Of a DNA stretch of 20,463 bases, positions 1 to 6,527 are shown piece by piece. The number at the start of each line of letters is the position of its first letter. The first letter of the stretch is position 1. The notes beneath the pieces were generated by a model, which ran no database searches, had not been told where the DNA came from, and worked only from the letters and a program-made list of their open reading frames with translations. Source of the stretch: an uncultured Oscillospiraceae bacterium (GTDB lineage Bacteria > Bacillota > Clostridia > Oscillospirales > Ruminococcaceae); the NCBI GenBank assembly GCA_910579545.1, contig CAJTVI010000048.1, positions 1-20,463 on the forward strand. Reading direction: 5' to 3'. A program made the translations under genes and the position numbers.

Positions 1-140
1 ACAGGTCTTACTTTCCTTCCCTTTTTTTGTAACACCTCTTTGACAAACCTACATTGGATAAATTTCTATGGCCCAGGCCGCCGCCCCGGGCCGTGCTGGG
101 CGCCAAAACCGCGGAAAACGGCGGGAACAAGCCACAGGGC

Positions 141-177
141 GAGGGGGCGCGGCCCAGCGCCGCGCCCCCTCGTTTTT
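141..177 (+). terminator. Rho-independent terminator of an off-window plus-strand gene
   Basis: A perfect 13-bp GC-rich stem (141-153 with 159-171, 5-nt loop) is followed after one G by a run of five T (173-177). There is no A-run on the left side, so it works on the plus strand only. The transcript it ends must start left of the window. Confidence 0.85.
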
Positions 178-260
178 GGGTACTGCGTGAGTTGTTCCTG
201 CGGGGAATACAGAGGCAAAATGAATTGGATCGGAGCGGATTTTTCTCGGCTGTGTGTCCC

Positions 261-395
261 TTTGTCTCAGACAAAAGAACCGTCCCTCTGTCTCTCAAAA
301 GAACCGTCCCTCTGTCTCTCCTCTGTCTCTCTAAAGAACCGTCCCTCTGTCTCTCTCTGTCTCTGTCCCTCTGTCTCTTTCCCTCTGTCTCTCAG
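261..395 (-). repeat. REP-like array of GGGACGGTTCTTTT-type repeats
   Basis: The unit, read on the minus strand as GAGAGACAGAGGGACGGTTC, occurs in full three times (about 277-296, 301-320 and 336-355). It is followed by several shortened copies that keep only the GACAGAGGGA part (up to 395). The right-hand end on the minus strand is the 7-bp inverted repeat TTTGTCT/AGACAAA (261-267 with 269-275), so the first unit can fold back. From memory, this motif is a REP-type family scattered through Clostridia and other Bacillota, usually mobilised by Y1 (RAYT) transposases. No such transposase is in the window. Unit spacing of 20-35 nt with no unique spacers rules out CRISPR. Confidence 0.7.
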
Positions 396-446
396 CCCTC
401 CCATTACCACTAACATAGTGCCCAAAGGGCCGTTTGTCAAGAGAAA

Positions 447-463
447 TGCATCCCTTTGCATCG
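447..463 (+). repeat. Left copy of 17-bp direct repeat flanking the toxin-antitoxin operon
   Basis: TGCATCCCTTTGCA followed by TCG. The right copy at 1261-1277 matches 16 of 17 bases, including an exact 14-mer. The two copies enclose the operator, promoter, all three genes and the downstream hairpin. Confidence 0.6.
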
Positions 464-493
464 AACAAAAGGATCCGCAACAAATATTTATGG

Positions 494-515
494 GTTATAT
501 TGCACACAATATAAC
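494..515. promoter_or_regulatory. Operator-like inverted repeat in the toxin-antitoxin promoter
   Basis: A perfect 9-bp inverted repeat, GTTATATTG (494-502) and CAATATAAC (507-515), is separated by CACA. It overlaps the -35 hexamer (500-505) and part of the spacer, as expected of an autorepressor site. Ribbon-helix-helix antitoxins usually bind such palindromes, so the product of the gene at 552 is the likely ligand. Binding is inferred. Confidence 0.7.
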
Positions 516-528
516 TCTTGGGTATAAT
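500..528 (+). promoter_or_regulatory. Sigma-A type promoter of the toxin-antitoxin operon
   Basis: TTGCAC (500-505), 17-nt spacer, consensus TATAAT (523-528). Transcription would start near 535, leaving a leader of about 17 nt that contains the ribosome binding site GAGAGG (537-542). The overlapping inverted repeat suggests autoregulation. Confidence 0.8.
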
Positions 529-551
529 TAGGGATAGAGAGGTGTTGCCGG

Positions 552-767
552 ATGGCCTATTCTCAGGCACAAAACAAAGCCACGCAGAAATACCACACTG
601 AAAAGCTGGAACAGCTGCGGGTATGGGTGCGTAAAGACGGCCCGCAATGCAAGGCGGCGGTGCAGGCTGCTGCCGCTGCCGCCGGAGAAAGCCTTGCCGC
701 TTATATCACAGGTGCAATTGCCCAGCGGATGCAGCGGGAGGCCGAGGTGACCACAGATGCAAATTAG
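552..767 (+). CDS. Ribbon-helix-helix (Arc-like) antitoxin/autorepressor of a type II toxin-antitoxin operon
   Basis: A 71-residue protein preceded by GAGAGG nine bases before the ATG. The N-terminal part (about 1-20) is basic and flexible. Residues about 20-27 (EQLRVWVR) form the beta-strand expected to pair in the major groove. Two helices follow, about 34-45 (rich in Ala, ending in GES) and 48-62 (LAAYITGAIAQRM). This strand-helix-helix order is typical of Arc/MetJ-type dimers that bind DNA and neutralise RelE/ParE toxins. The gene overlaps the toxin gene by 11 bases, which implies translational coupling, and a palindromic operator lies in its promoter. Function is inferred from fold pattern and context; no specific named family was recognised. 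It could act only as repressor, with the third gene product neutralising the toxin. Confidence 0.75.
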   Translation: MAYSQAQNKATQKYHTEKLEQLRVWVRKDGPQCKAAVQAAAAAAGESLAAYITGAIAQRMQREAEVTTDAN

Positions 768-999
768 ATATGCAAAAGCGGCTGTCAAAACAATTAACAG
801 CATGGACAGGCCAACAAAACAACGCATCCGAGCAGCCATTGAGAAAATACCCGCCGGGGACATCAAGCCCCTGCAAGGCAGCAGCGGAAGCTACCGGCTG
901 CGTGTGGACGGATGGCGTATCCTTTTCTCATATCCCGCGCAAGATACAATCTTAATTGAAAAAATCGGGCCGCGCGGGGAAATCTACAAGGGGGTGTAA
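757..999 (+). CDS. RelE/ParE-family toxin (likely mRNA interferase)
   Basis: An 80-residue basic protein with the features of the RelE fold: an N-terminal strand (QIRYAKAAVKTI), a helix with DRPTKQRIRAAIEKIP (about 17-32), then GDIKPLQGS, the strand pair YRLRVDGWRILFSY (46-59), and the C-terminal strand ending IGPRGEIYKGV. In RelE toxins the Arg/Lys residues of these strands and the C-terminal Arg-Tyr contact mRNA in the ribosomal A site. Here Arg73 and Tyr77 are candidates. Length is normal. The start overlaps the upstream antitoxin gene and has its own site GAGGTGA eight bases before the ATG. Base composition is clearly less GC-rich than the neighbouring genes, which fits lateral acquisition. 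A ParE (gyrase poison) activity cannot be excluded from sequence alone. Confidence 0.85.
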   Translation: MQIRYAKAAVKTINSMDRPTKQRIRAAIEKIPAGDIKPLQGSSGSYRLRVDGWRILFSYPAQDTILIEKIGPRGEIYKGV

Positions 1000-1002
1000 G
1001 CA

Positions 1003-1200
1003 ATGTCACCAATTCGGGAACAGCTTGTAAGCGTGATCGACTGTCTGCCGGAAACCGAGCAAACCCTGCTGCTGGAGATCGCCCGGCGGTTCGTACCGGA
1101 GGACCAGGCCACGCCGGACGACCTGGCCGCGATCCAGACGGCGCGGGCCGAACATCTGCGCGGTGAAACGATCCCGCACTCCGCCATCAACTGGAACTAA
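1003..1200 (+). CDS. Small antitoxin-like third protein of the toxin-antitoxin operon
   Basis: A 65-residue acidic protein starting three bases after the toxin stop, with AGGGGG eight bases upstream, so it is co-translated. The first half (about 4-30) is a predicted amphipathic helix pair containing LPETEQTLLLEIARRFVP. Next comes the linker EDQATPDDLAAI, a helix with ARAEHLRGE, and the tail TIPHSAINW. The ending (A-x-x-E-x-x-x-GE ... I-x-W) resembles the toxin-binding tails of small RelB/Phd-like antitoxins. From memory, similar short proteins follow RelE genes in other Clostridia. It has no obvious DNA-binding motif, so it may be the neutralising antitoxin while the first gene is the regulator. 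It could instead be a modulator of unknown role. Confidence 0.6.
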   Translation: MSPIREQLVSVIDCLPETEQTLLLEIARRFVPEDQATPDDLAAIQTARAEHLRGETIPHSAINWN

Positions 1201-1203
1201 ACT

Positions 1204-1242
1204 CCCGCCGGGCCTTTGCCAAAACAGCGGAGGCCCGGCGGG
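1204..1242 (+). terminator. Hairpin after the toxin-antitoxin operon, probable weak terminator
   Basis: A perfect 12-bp stem (1204-1215 with 1231-1242) begins four bases after the stop codon. It is followed by CTTGTGAT rather than a clean T-run, so termination may be partial. Confidence 0.55.
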
Positions 1243-1246
1243 CTTG

Positions 1247-1255
1247 TGATACAAT
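1247..1255 (+). promoter_or_regulatory. Possible extended -10 promoter for the glutaredoxin-like gene
   Basis: TGA followed directly by TACAAT gives the extended -10 form TGnTACAAT. There is no good -35 hexamer 17 bases upstream because that stretch is the hairpin stem. The leader to the ATG at 1333 would be about 70 nt. Confidence 0.4.
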
Positions 1256-1260
1256 GGCCT

Positions 1261-1277
1261 TGCATCCCTTTGCAACG
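1261..1277 (+). repeat. Right copy of 17-bp direct repeat flanking the toxin-antitoxin operon
   Basis: TGCATCCCTTTGCA followed by ACG; it differs from the left copy (447-463) by one base. It lies between the operon hairpin and the next gene. Confidence 0.6.
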
Positions 1278-1332
1278 GCCCCTGCCCTTGCAAGGCGATG
1301 CATACCATAAAAATATCCGGGAGGGAACCTTT

Positions 1333-1617
1333 ATGCGGCCGCTGACCATCTTTTATCTGGAAAACTGCCCCTACTGCCGCAATGCCAGGCGGGCCTTACA
1401 GGAACTTACCGCCGAGGTGCCGGCCTTTGCCGCGGTCAAGATCGACTGGGTGGAGGAGAGCCGGCAGCCGGCGCTGGCCGAAGAGTACGATTACTACTAT
1501 GTGCCGTCCGCCTTTTTGGGGCGGGAAAAGCTGTACGAGGCCGTGCCCGGCGAGAGCTACATGGTTTGTAAAACGCGGCTTGCGTTTGTGCTGAGCAAGG
1601 CCCTGCCGGAATCGTGA
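1333..1617 (+). CDS. Glutaredoxin/thioredoxin-fold small protein with CPYC active site
   Basis: A 94-residue protein. The ATG at 1333 was chosen over an in-frame upstream ATG because GGGAGG precedes it at a normal distance and the thioredoxin-like first strand (LTIFYLE) starts right after it. The active site is C12-P-Y-C15, the classical dithiol glutaredoxin motif. YVP (56-58) supplies the expected cis-proline opposite the active site, followed by the strand AFLGREKLYEAVPGE. It should catalyse thiol-disulphide exchange in the cytoplasm, or act as a redox chaperone. A third Cys is at 79. It stands alone between the toxin-antitoxin operon and the degV promoter, so no partner can be named. Length fits glutaredoxins (80-100 residues). 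Confidence 0.8.
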   Translation: MRPLTIFYLENCPYCRNARRALQELTAEVPAFAAVKIDWVEESRQPALAEEYDYYYVPSAFLGREKLYEAVPGESYMVCKTRLAFVLSKALPES

Positions 1618-1642
1618 GCCGGCCCGGCCCCGCAAGCTTGCC

Positions 1643-1672
1643 TTGACGTATTGGACGGATGCCGGGTATAAT
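1643..1672 (+). promoter_or_regulatory. Sigma-A type promoter of the DegV-family gene
   Basis: TTGACG (1643-1648), 18-nt spacer, TATAAT (1667-1672), giving a leader of about 35 nt before the ribosome binding site AAAGGGGG (about 1698-1705). Confidence 0.85.
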
Positions 1673-1714
1673 AGGTTTGTACCAATACCTATAGACCAAA
1701 GGGGGCCTTGAGCG

Positions 1715-2554
1715 ATGGAATGGATGATCCTGGCAGATTCTTCCTGCGAGCTGCGCGAGCTGGACGGCTGCGGCGAGGGGGTGGCCTTTGCCACCGTGCC
1801 CATGAAGATCCGGGTGGGCGAGCGGGAGTTTGTGGACAACGCCGCGCTGGACGTGCCGCAGATGCTGGAGGCCATGCGCAACTGGAACGGCCCCTCCACC
1901 ACCGCCTGCCCCAGCCCGGAGGAATGGGCCGAAAAGTTTTTGCAGGCGGATAAATCCATTGCGGTGACCATTTCCAGCAACCTTTCGGGCAGCTACAACA
2001 GCGCCATGGCCGCCAAGGAGATGGTGCTGGAAAACCACCCCGAAAAGCAGATCCATGTGGTGGACAGCCTTTCGACCGGGGGCGAGATGGCGCTGATCCT
2101 TTGGAAGATACGGGACATGATCGCGGCGGGCGCAAGCTTTGAGGAGGTGCGCGCCGCCGCCGAGAACGAGCCCGAGCGCTTGCAGGTGCTGTTTGGGCTT
2201 GCCAGCTTTGACAACCTGGTAAAAAACGGCCGGGTGGGCCGGCTGGTGGGCTTTTTGGCCGGGCGGCTGAACATGCGGGTGGTGGGCGCGGGCAGCGCCC
2301 AGGGCACCATTGAGATGCTGCACAAGCCCCGCGGCGAGACGAGGATGCTGGCGCTGATTTTGGAGGAGATGGCCAAGCGCGGCTACACCGGCAAAAGCCC
2401 CGCCTTTATCACCCACTGCCAGAACGAAAACGGCGCAAAGCTGCTGCGCAACGGTATCCGGGCCAAGTGGCCCAATGCCGAGGTGGTGATCGCCCCCACC
2501 AGCGGCCTTACCAGCTTTTACGCCGAGGAGCAGGGCCTGATCGTGGGCTATTGA
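1715..2554 (+). CDS. DegV family (FakB-like) fatty-acid-binding protein
   Basis: A 279-residue protein of normal DegV length. The N-terminal domain starts with the typical strand and turn MILADSSCEL (4-13), then THTxC-like ligand-pocket motif PSTTACPS (60-67), ISSNLSGSYNSA (86-97) and VVDSLSTGGE (115-124). The C-terminal domain has FGLASFDNLVKNGRVG and ends with APTSGLTSFYAEEQGLIVGY, all hallmark DegV motifs. Family members bind a long-chain fatty acid. In Bacillota, FakB proteins present it to the kinase FakA for phosphorylation and entry into phospholipid synthesis. No fakA is in the window. The gene has its own strong promoter and a bidirectional terminator, so it appears monocistronic. 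Which acyl chain it prefers cannot be read from sequence. Confidence 0.92.
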   Translation: MEWMILADSSCELRELDGCGEGVAFATVPMKIRVGEREFVDNAALDVPQMLEAMRNWNGPSTTACPSPEEWAEKFLQADKSIAVTISSNLSGSYNSAMAAKEMVLENHPEKQIHVVDSLSTGGEMALILWKIRDMIAAGASFEEVRAAAENEPERLQVLFGLASFDNLVKNGRVGRLVGFLAGRLNMRVVGAGSAQGTIEMLHKPRGETRMLALILEEMAKRGYTGKSPAFITHCQNENGAKLLRNGIRAKWPNAEVVIAPTSGLTSFYAEEQGLIVGY

Positions 2555-2599
2555 GCGCATGGCCCGCACAGCATCCCCCGCTCCCAATAAAAATATTTA

Positions 2600-2635
2600 G
2601 CCCCATGCATCCTTTTGGATGCATGGGGCATTTTT
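2600..2635. terminator. Bidirectional terminator between degV-like and exonuclease genes
   Basis: A perfect 13-bp stem (2600-2612 with 2617-2629) with a TTTT loop. On the plus strand it is followed by A and five T (2631-2635). On the minus strand it is followed by TAAATATTTTTAT. It therefore can end both convergent transcripts, degV-like (plus) and exonuclease (minus). It is also hairpin 1 of dispersed element copy A. Confidence 0.85.
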
Positions 2636-2669
2636 GGGGGTCTGGGGGGCATGCCCCCCAGAATTGCCC
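2635..2669 (-). repeat. Dispersed 3'-end hairpin element, copy A
   Basis: Read on the minus strand: GGGCAATTC, T, a G6/C6 hairpin around CAUG, then AGACCCCCA, followed by the stem at 2600-2629. It starts 14 nt after the exonuclease stop codon. The same layout recurs at 10593-10629, 19336-19369 and 19613-19646. Confidence 0.7.
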
Positions 2670-2683
2670 ATTCCCAGAATCGC

Positions 2684-3685
2684 CTATTCTTTTGTGTCGC
2701 CCTGTTCCGCGCCCTGCCCCTGCGCCGCCGCCTCGGCCTCGGCCCGCTTTTTGAGCCGCTGGAAGTAGAGCCGTTTTTCCTTGGCCCAGCGCTCCAGCTG
2801 GGCGTCGGTGGGCTTTTCGTACACGCGGGCCGCCTGCCAGTGCAGGCCGTCCGGCCGGGCCAGCTTAAAGCGGGCAAACCAGGCCCCATGGCGCGGGCAG
2901 CGCAGCAGGCTGTAATACCCGTTGCTGCCCCGCTTGAGCCAGAGGTCCTCGGCGTCCGGCTGCAGCGGCGCGCCGCACTGCGGGCAGGCCAGCGCCTGCA
3001 TGGCAGGGTCGTCCCGCCAGGCCTCCCGCAAAAGGGTGGGGCCAAACACCTCAAAGCCCGCGTATTCGCCCGGCTCGGGGCAGGCCGCCCGGCGCAGCTG
3101 TTCGGCCGGGTCCGGGTAGGCCGCGATGCCCGCCGCAAGGTCGATGCAGCGGCAGACCGCGGCGGTGTACACCGCGTCGCTCAAAGCGTCGTGGAAAGCC
3201 TCGTCCATCGGCAGGCCCAGCCGGGCCACCACCGATTCGAGGGTCATGCCCTCCCCCTCGCCCCGGGGCCGCTGGGCCAAAAACACCTGCTGTAAATCGT
3301 ACCACCGATGGGGCCAGGCCTCGTCGTAGCCGTTGAGGTAAAGGTTCTGCTTGAGCACCGGCACATCGTCCAGCCCCCACTCGGCCAGCGCCGCGTCCCG
3401 GCCGCACCAGGCCAAAAACCGGCCCAGCCCCTCCCGGATGGGCACCCCCTCGTCCAGCTGGCGCTGGGTCATGCCGGTGACCTTGGCGATGCGGTGCTGC
3501 AGCTTGCGGAAGATGCGGGGCCGCATGGTGATGGAAAACCGGTCCAGGACCTGGCCCGCCCCGTCCACCTTGACCGCGCCGATCTGGATGATCTCGCCCC
3601 GCAGGGTCTGCTCGGCCCCGTGGTAGTCAAAGGTCTTGGGCTGGTAGCCAATGTTCCATTCCAGGTCAAAAATAATCAGCTGCAT
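2684..3685 (-). CDS. DEDDh (ERI-1/DnaQ-like) 3'-5' exonuclease with C-terminal zinc-ribbon-like segment
   Basis: A 333-residue protein. The start at 3685 is chosen because the fold begins immediately (MQLIIFDLEWN); the longer open frame upstream crosses its promoter. Exonuclease motifs: D7-x-E9, the loop IAKVTGMTQRQLDEG (66-80) typical of ERI-1/KapD-like enzymes, WGLDD with D106/D107, and H165-x4-D170. Together these form the two-metal DEDDh site that removes nucleotides from 3' ends of RNA or DNA. After about residue 200 an extra region carries C234-x2-C237 and C263-x2-H266, a probable zinc ribbon, and ends in a Lys/Glu/Ala-rich charged tail. The substrate is unknown. The gene has its own promoter (3760-3788) and shares a terminator with degV-like. 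Role in RNA turnover is inference. Confidence 0.85.
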   Translation of the reverse strand: MQLIIFDLEWNIGYQPKTFDYHGAEQTLRGEIIQIGAVKVDGAGQVLDRFSITMRPRIFRKLQHRIAKVTGMTQRQLDEGVPIREGLGRFLAWCGRDAALAEWGLDDVPVLKQNLYLNGYDEAWPHRWYDLQQVFLAQRPRGEGEGMTLESVVARLGLPMDEAFHDALSDAVYTAAVCRCIDLAAGIAAYPDPAEQLRRAACPEPGEYAGFEVFGPTLLREAWRDDPAMQALACPQCGAPLQPDAEDLWLKRGSNGYYSLLRCPRHGAWFARFKLARPDGLHWQAARVYEKPTDAQLERWAKEKRLYFQRLKKRAEAEAAAQGQGAEQGDTKE

Positions 3686-3759
3686 CCTTGCCCGCCTCCC
3701 CGGCCGGCGCTGCGCCGCGGCGCGCCCGGCCTGCTTTGTTTTTCCTGCCAACAGACCCC

Positions 3760-3788
3760 ATTGTACCCCAAAAGCCCCGGTTTGTAAA
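3760..3788 (-). promoter_or_regulatory. Promoter of the exonuclease gene
   Basis: On the minus strand TTTACA (3783-3788), 17-nt spacer, TACAAT (3760-3765). The leader to the ATG at 3685 is about 65-70 nt. It diverges from the GH3 promoter about 75 bp to the right. Confidence 0.75.
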
Positions 3789-3859
3789 AGGCCTTTTGCC
3801 CCCTTTTTTGCCAAAAAGCGCCATTTTGCCGGCGCGGGGGTGCGTTTTAGGGTAAAATT

Positions 3860-3868
3860 TGCTATAAT
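3860..3868 (+). promoter_or_regulatory. Extended -10 promoter of the GH3 gene
   Basis: TGC directly followed by consensus TATAAT (3863-3868). The best -35 candidate (TGCGTT, 3841-3846, 16-nt spacer) is poor, so the extended -10 probably carries recognition. The leader is about 75 nt and ends in AAGGAGG (3937-3943). Confidence 0.7.
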
Positions 3869-3951
3869 GAGGGTTACATCCCTTAACAAAAGCACACACG
3901 CCCTTGTCAAGCGATGTGTAGAATTTTGCAGCGTAAAAGGAGGCGGCGGCA

Positions 3952-6447
3952 ATGGACCAGCGCGAGGAGCTTCGGGCCCAGGCGCGGGCGCTTGTTGCCC
4001 GGATGACCTTAGAGGAAAAGGCCGCGCTTTGCAGCGGGCAGAACTTTTGGCACACAAAGCCTCTCGAGCGGCTGGGCCTGCCGGACGCCACCCTGGCCGA
4101 CGGCCCCCATGGGCTGCGGCTGGAGGCCGGCCGGCACGACCGCCCCGGCCTGCACGACAGCGTGCCCGCCACCTGCTACCCCACCGCCAGCCTGACCGCC
4201 TGCAGCTTTGACCCCGCGCTTTTGCGCCGGCTGGGCCGGGCGCTGGCCGAGGAGTGCATCCAGGAGGGGGCGGCCATGCTGCTGGGCCCCGGGGTGAACA
4301 TCAAGCGCAGCCCGCTGTGCGGGCGGGGGTTTGAGTATTTTTCTGAGGACCCGCTGCTGGCCGGCGAGTGCGCGGCCGGCCTGCTGGAGGGGCTGGAGGC
4401 CCTTGGGGTGAGCGGCTGTTTAAAGCATTTTGCCGCCAACAGCCAGGAGGCCTGGCGGCTGGTAAACGACGCGGTGGTGGACGAGCGGGCGTTGCGGGAA
4501 ATCTACCTGCGGCCCTTTGAGATCGCGGTGCGCAGGGCAAAGCCCGGCGCGGTGATGAGCAGCTACAACCTTGTAAACGGCTGCTATGCCGGCGAGAGCC
4601 GCCGCCTGCTGACCCATATTTTACGCAGGGAATGGGGCTTTGAGGGGCTGGTGGTGAGCGACTGGGGCGCGGTGAACCAGCGGGTGAAGGCGCTGGCCGC
4701 CGGGATGGATCTGGAGATGCCCGGCCCCGACCCCCACAGCGACGCGGCAATTTTGCGGGCGGTACAGCGGGGCATGCTGGACGAGGAGGCGCTTGATGAG
4801 GCCGCCGCCCGGGTGGCCGCCCTTGCGTTGCGGCAAAAGCAGAACCCCCACGAGCCGTACGACGCCCGGGCCCACCACGCGCTGGCGGGCGAGGCGGCGG
4901 TGGAAAGCGCGGTGCTTTTGCAGAACGACGGGCTTTTGCCGCTGCAGGAGGGGCAAAAGGTGGCGCTGCTGGGCGGCTTTGCCAAAACGCCCCACTACCA
5001 GGGCGGGGGCAGCAGCCAGGTGCACCCCACCTACCTTTCGAGCTTGCTGGGCAGCTTTATCCGCAGCGGGGTGGATTTTACCTATACCGAGGTGTTTGGG
5101 CCAAACGAGCTGGCGGTAAAAAAGCACCGGATCGCGGCGGCGCTGGAGAGCGCAAAGGCGGCGGACGCGGTGGTGGCCTGCCTGGGCCTGCCGGACAGCA
5201 TGGAGAGCGAGGGCTTTGACCGGGCCGACCTGCGCCTGCCCGAAAACCAGCTTGCCCTGATGGAGGCCCTGCGGGGCTGCGGCAAGCCGGTGGCGGTGGT
5301 GCTGTACTGCGGCGGGCCGGTGGAGCTGCCCTTTGCCGGGGATGTGAACGCCATTTTGTGGATGGGCCTTGCCGGGCAGAACAGCGGCTCGGCCAGCTGG
5401 CACCTTTTGTACGGCCGGCGCAGCCCCAGCGGCAAGCTGGCCGAGACCTGGCCGCTGGCCCTGGCCGACGCCCCCTTTGCCCACGGCGGCAGCACCTACG
5501 GCGGGCGGGTAAGCCAGTACCGCGAGAGCCTGTACGTGGGCTACCGCTGGTACGACGCGGCCGGCCTTGCGGTGCGCTACCCCTTTGGACACGGGCTGAG
5601 CTATACCGAGTTCCAGTACGCCAGCCTGACCCTTTCCAGCACCCGTTTGCACCCGGGCGAGGAGCTGCTGGTGCGGTTTGTGATCCAGAACAAGGGCGAG
5701 CGGGCCGGCAAGGAGGCCGCCCAGGTGTACATCCAGCCGCCCGAGGGCCCGGCCTACCGGCCGGTAAAGCAGCTGGCGGCCTTTGGCAAATACTATGTGC
5801 GGGCGGGCCGGGAGGCGCTGGCCCGGCTGAGGGTGGATCCCCGCGCCTTTGCGGTGTACGACCCCGCCGCCGAAGGCTGGCGCACCCCGGGGGGCCGGTA
5901 CAAGATTTTGGTGGGCAGCTCCAGCCGGGACATCCGGCTGGAGGCGGTGGTGGATATGGCCGAGGGCGAGGTTTTGAGCCGCGGGATGGACAAGCGCGAC
6001 GCGGCCCCCGGCTACTACGCCGTGACCCCCGGCCAGGACGGCCCCAAGGAGTGGCCCGAGGCCGAATTTGAGGCGCTGCTGGGCCGGGCGGGCGCGGCGG
6101 CGGGCACGGCGGAGGCCGGGCCCCAGCCGGCCGCAAAGCCCGGCAGGCCCCCGCGGCCCAAATTTGACCGCAACACCCCGGCGGGGGAGCTGCGCTCGAG
6201 CTGGCTGGGCCGGCGGCTGCTGGGCCTTGCGGCGGCGGTGAGCCGCCGCCGGCTGCACACCCCCAGCCCCGAGACCGCCCGCCGGATGCTGGAGGGCAGC
6301 CTTTACCAGATGCCGCTGCGCAGCCTTGCGCTGATGAGCGGCGGGCGCTTCAGCCTTACCCGGGTGGACGGGCTGGCCATGCTGCTGAACCGCCAGCGCG
6401 GCGGGCTGCGCCAGCTGGTGAGCGGCAGGCCGCAGGCAAAAAAATAG
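3952..6447 (+). CDS. Glycoside hydrolase family 3 beta-glucosidase-like enzyme with C-terminal extension
   Basis: An 831-residue protein without signal peptide, so cytoplasmic. The GH3 N-terminal barrel spans about 20-260: LADGPHGLR (48-56), K158-H159 in CLKHF, and the nucleophile Asp237 in GLVVSDWGA. The GH3 C-terminal domain (about 316-545) begins AVESAVLLQNDGLLPL and has ESEGFDR (418-424), whose Glu418 or Glu420 is a candidate acid/base. YPFGHGLSYTEF (543-554) leads into a fibronectin-III-like domain (about 555-670). There is no PA14 insert. Residues about 700-831 form an extra Ala/Pro/Arg-rich linker plus a helical tail. It should release terminal beta-linked sugars from imported oligosaccharides or glycosides; the exact sugar is not predictable. 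AAGGAGG lies eight bases before the ATG. It is followed by two terminators and is monocistronic. Confidence 0.93.
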   Translation: MDQREELRAQARALVARMTLEEKAALCSGQNFWHTKPLERLGLPDATLADGPHGLRLEAGRHDRPGLHDSVPATCYPTASLTACSFDPALLRRLGRALAEECIQEGAAMLLGPGVNIKRSPLCGRGFEYFSEDPLLAGECAAGLLEGLEALGVSGCLKHFAANSQEAWRLVNDAVVDERALREIYLRPFEIAVRRAKPGAVMSSYNLVNGCYAGESRRLLTHILRREWGFEGLVVSDWGAVNQRVKALAAGMDLEMPGPDPHSDAAILRAVQRGMLDEEALDEAAARVAALALRQKQNPHEPYDARAHHALAGEAAVESAVLLQNDGLLPLQEGQKVALLGGFAKTPHYQGGGSSQVHPTYLSSLLGSFIRSGVDFTYTEVFGPNELAVKKHRIAAALESAKAADAVVACLGLPDSMESEGFDRADLRLPENQLALMEALRGCGKPVAVVLYCGGPVELPFAGDVNAILWMGLAGQNSGSASWHLLYGRRSPSGKLAETWPLALADAPFAHGGSTYGGRVSQYRESLYVGYRWYDAAGLAVRYPFGHGLSYTEFQYASLTLSSTRLHPGEELLVRFVIQNKGERAGKEAAQVYIQPPEGPAYRPVKQLAAFGKYYVRAGREALARLRVDPRAFAVYDPAAEGWRTPGGRYKILVGSSSRDIRLEAVVDMAEGEVLSRGMDKRDAAPGYYAVTPGQDGPKEWPEAEFEALLGRAGAAAGTAEAGPQPAAKPGRPPRPKFDRNTPAGELRSSWLGRRLLGLAAAVSRRRLHTPSPETARRMLEGSLYQMPLRSLALMSGGRFSLTRVDGLAMLLNRQRGGLRQLVSGRPQAKK

Positions 6448-6471
6448 CCGCCGTTTTTTGCGCGGCAGCCG

Positions 6472-6523
6472 TGCACCCCCTTGGCGGGGCGGGAAACCGC
6501 CCCCGCCAAGGGGGTGCTTTTTT
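6472..6523 (+). terminator. First terminator after the GH3 gene
   Basis: A stem of about 20 bp (6472-6491 with 6497-6517, one bulged G) is followed by six T (6518-6523), 24 nt after the stop codon. Confidence 0.9.
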
Positions 6524-6527
6524 GTGC

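Larger units (their letters stand above)
1..499. other. Gene-free region upstream of the toxin-antitoxin operon
   Basis: No convincing gene lies here. Open frames that cross this stretch run through a terminator hairpin and a simple-sequence repeat, and they lack ribosome binding sites and recognisable domains. The region holds a strong plus-strand terminator (141-177) that must belong to a gene ending before the window, a REP-like repeat array (261-395), one copy of a 17-bp direct repeat (447-463) and the start of the toxin-antitoxin control region. I see nothing recognisable in 178-260. Confidence 0.7.

Noticed and set aside
261..395. CRISPR-like array
   Set aside because: Units are directly abutted or decayed with no unique spacers of constant length, and no cas genes are present.
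40..531. Plus-strand open frame of 163 codons (and shorter overlapping ones on both strands)
   Set aside because: It runs through a terminator hairpin and the REP-like array; the repeated KEPSLCLS peptide is only the repeat translated. No ribosome binding site or domain.
3686..4057. N-terminal extension of the exonuclease
   Set aside because: It would cross the exonuclease promoter and the GH3 start; the conserved fold begins at residue 1 of the shorter form.
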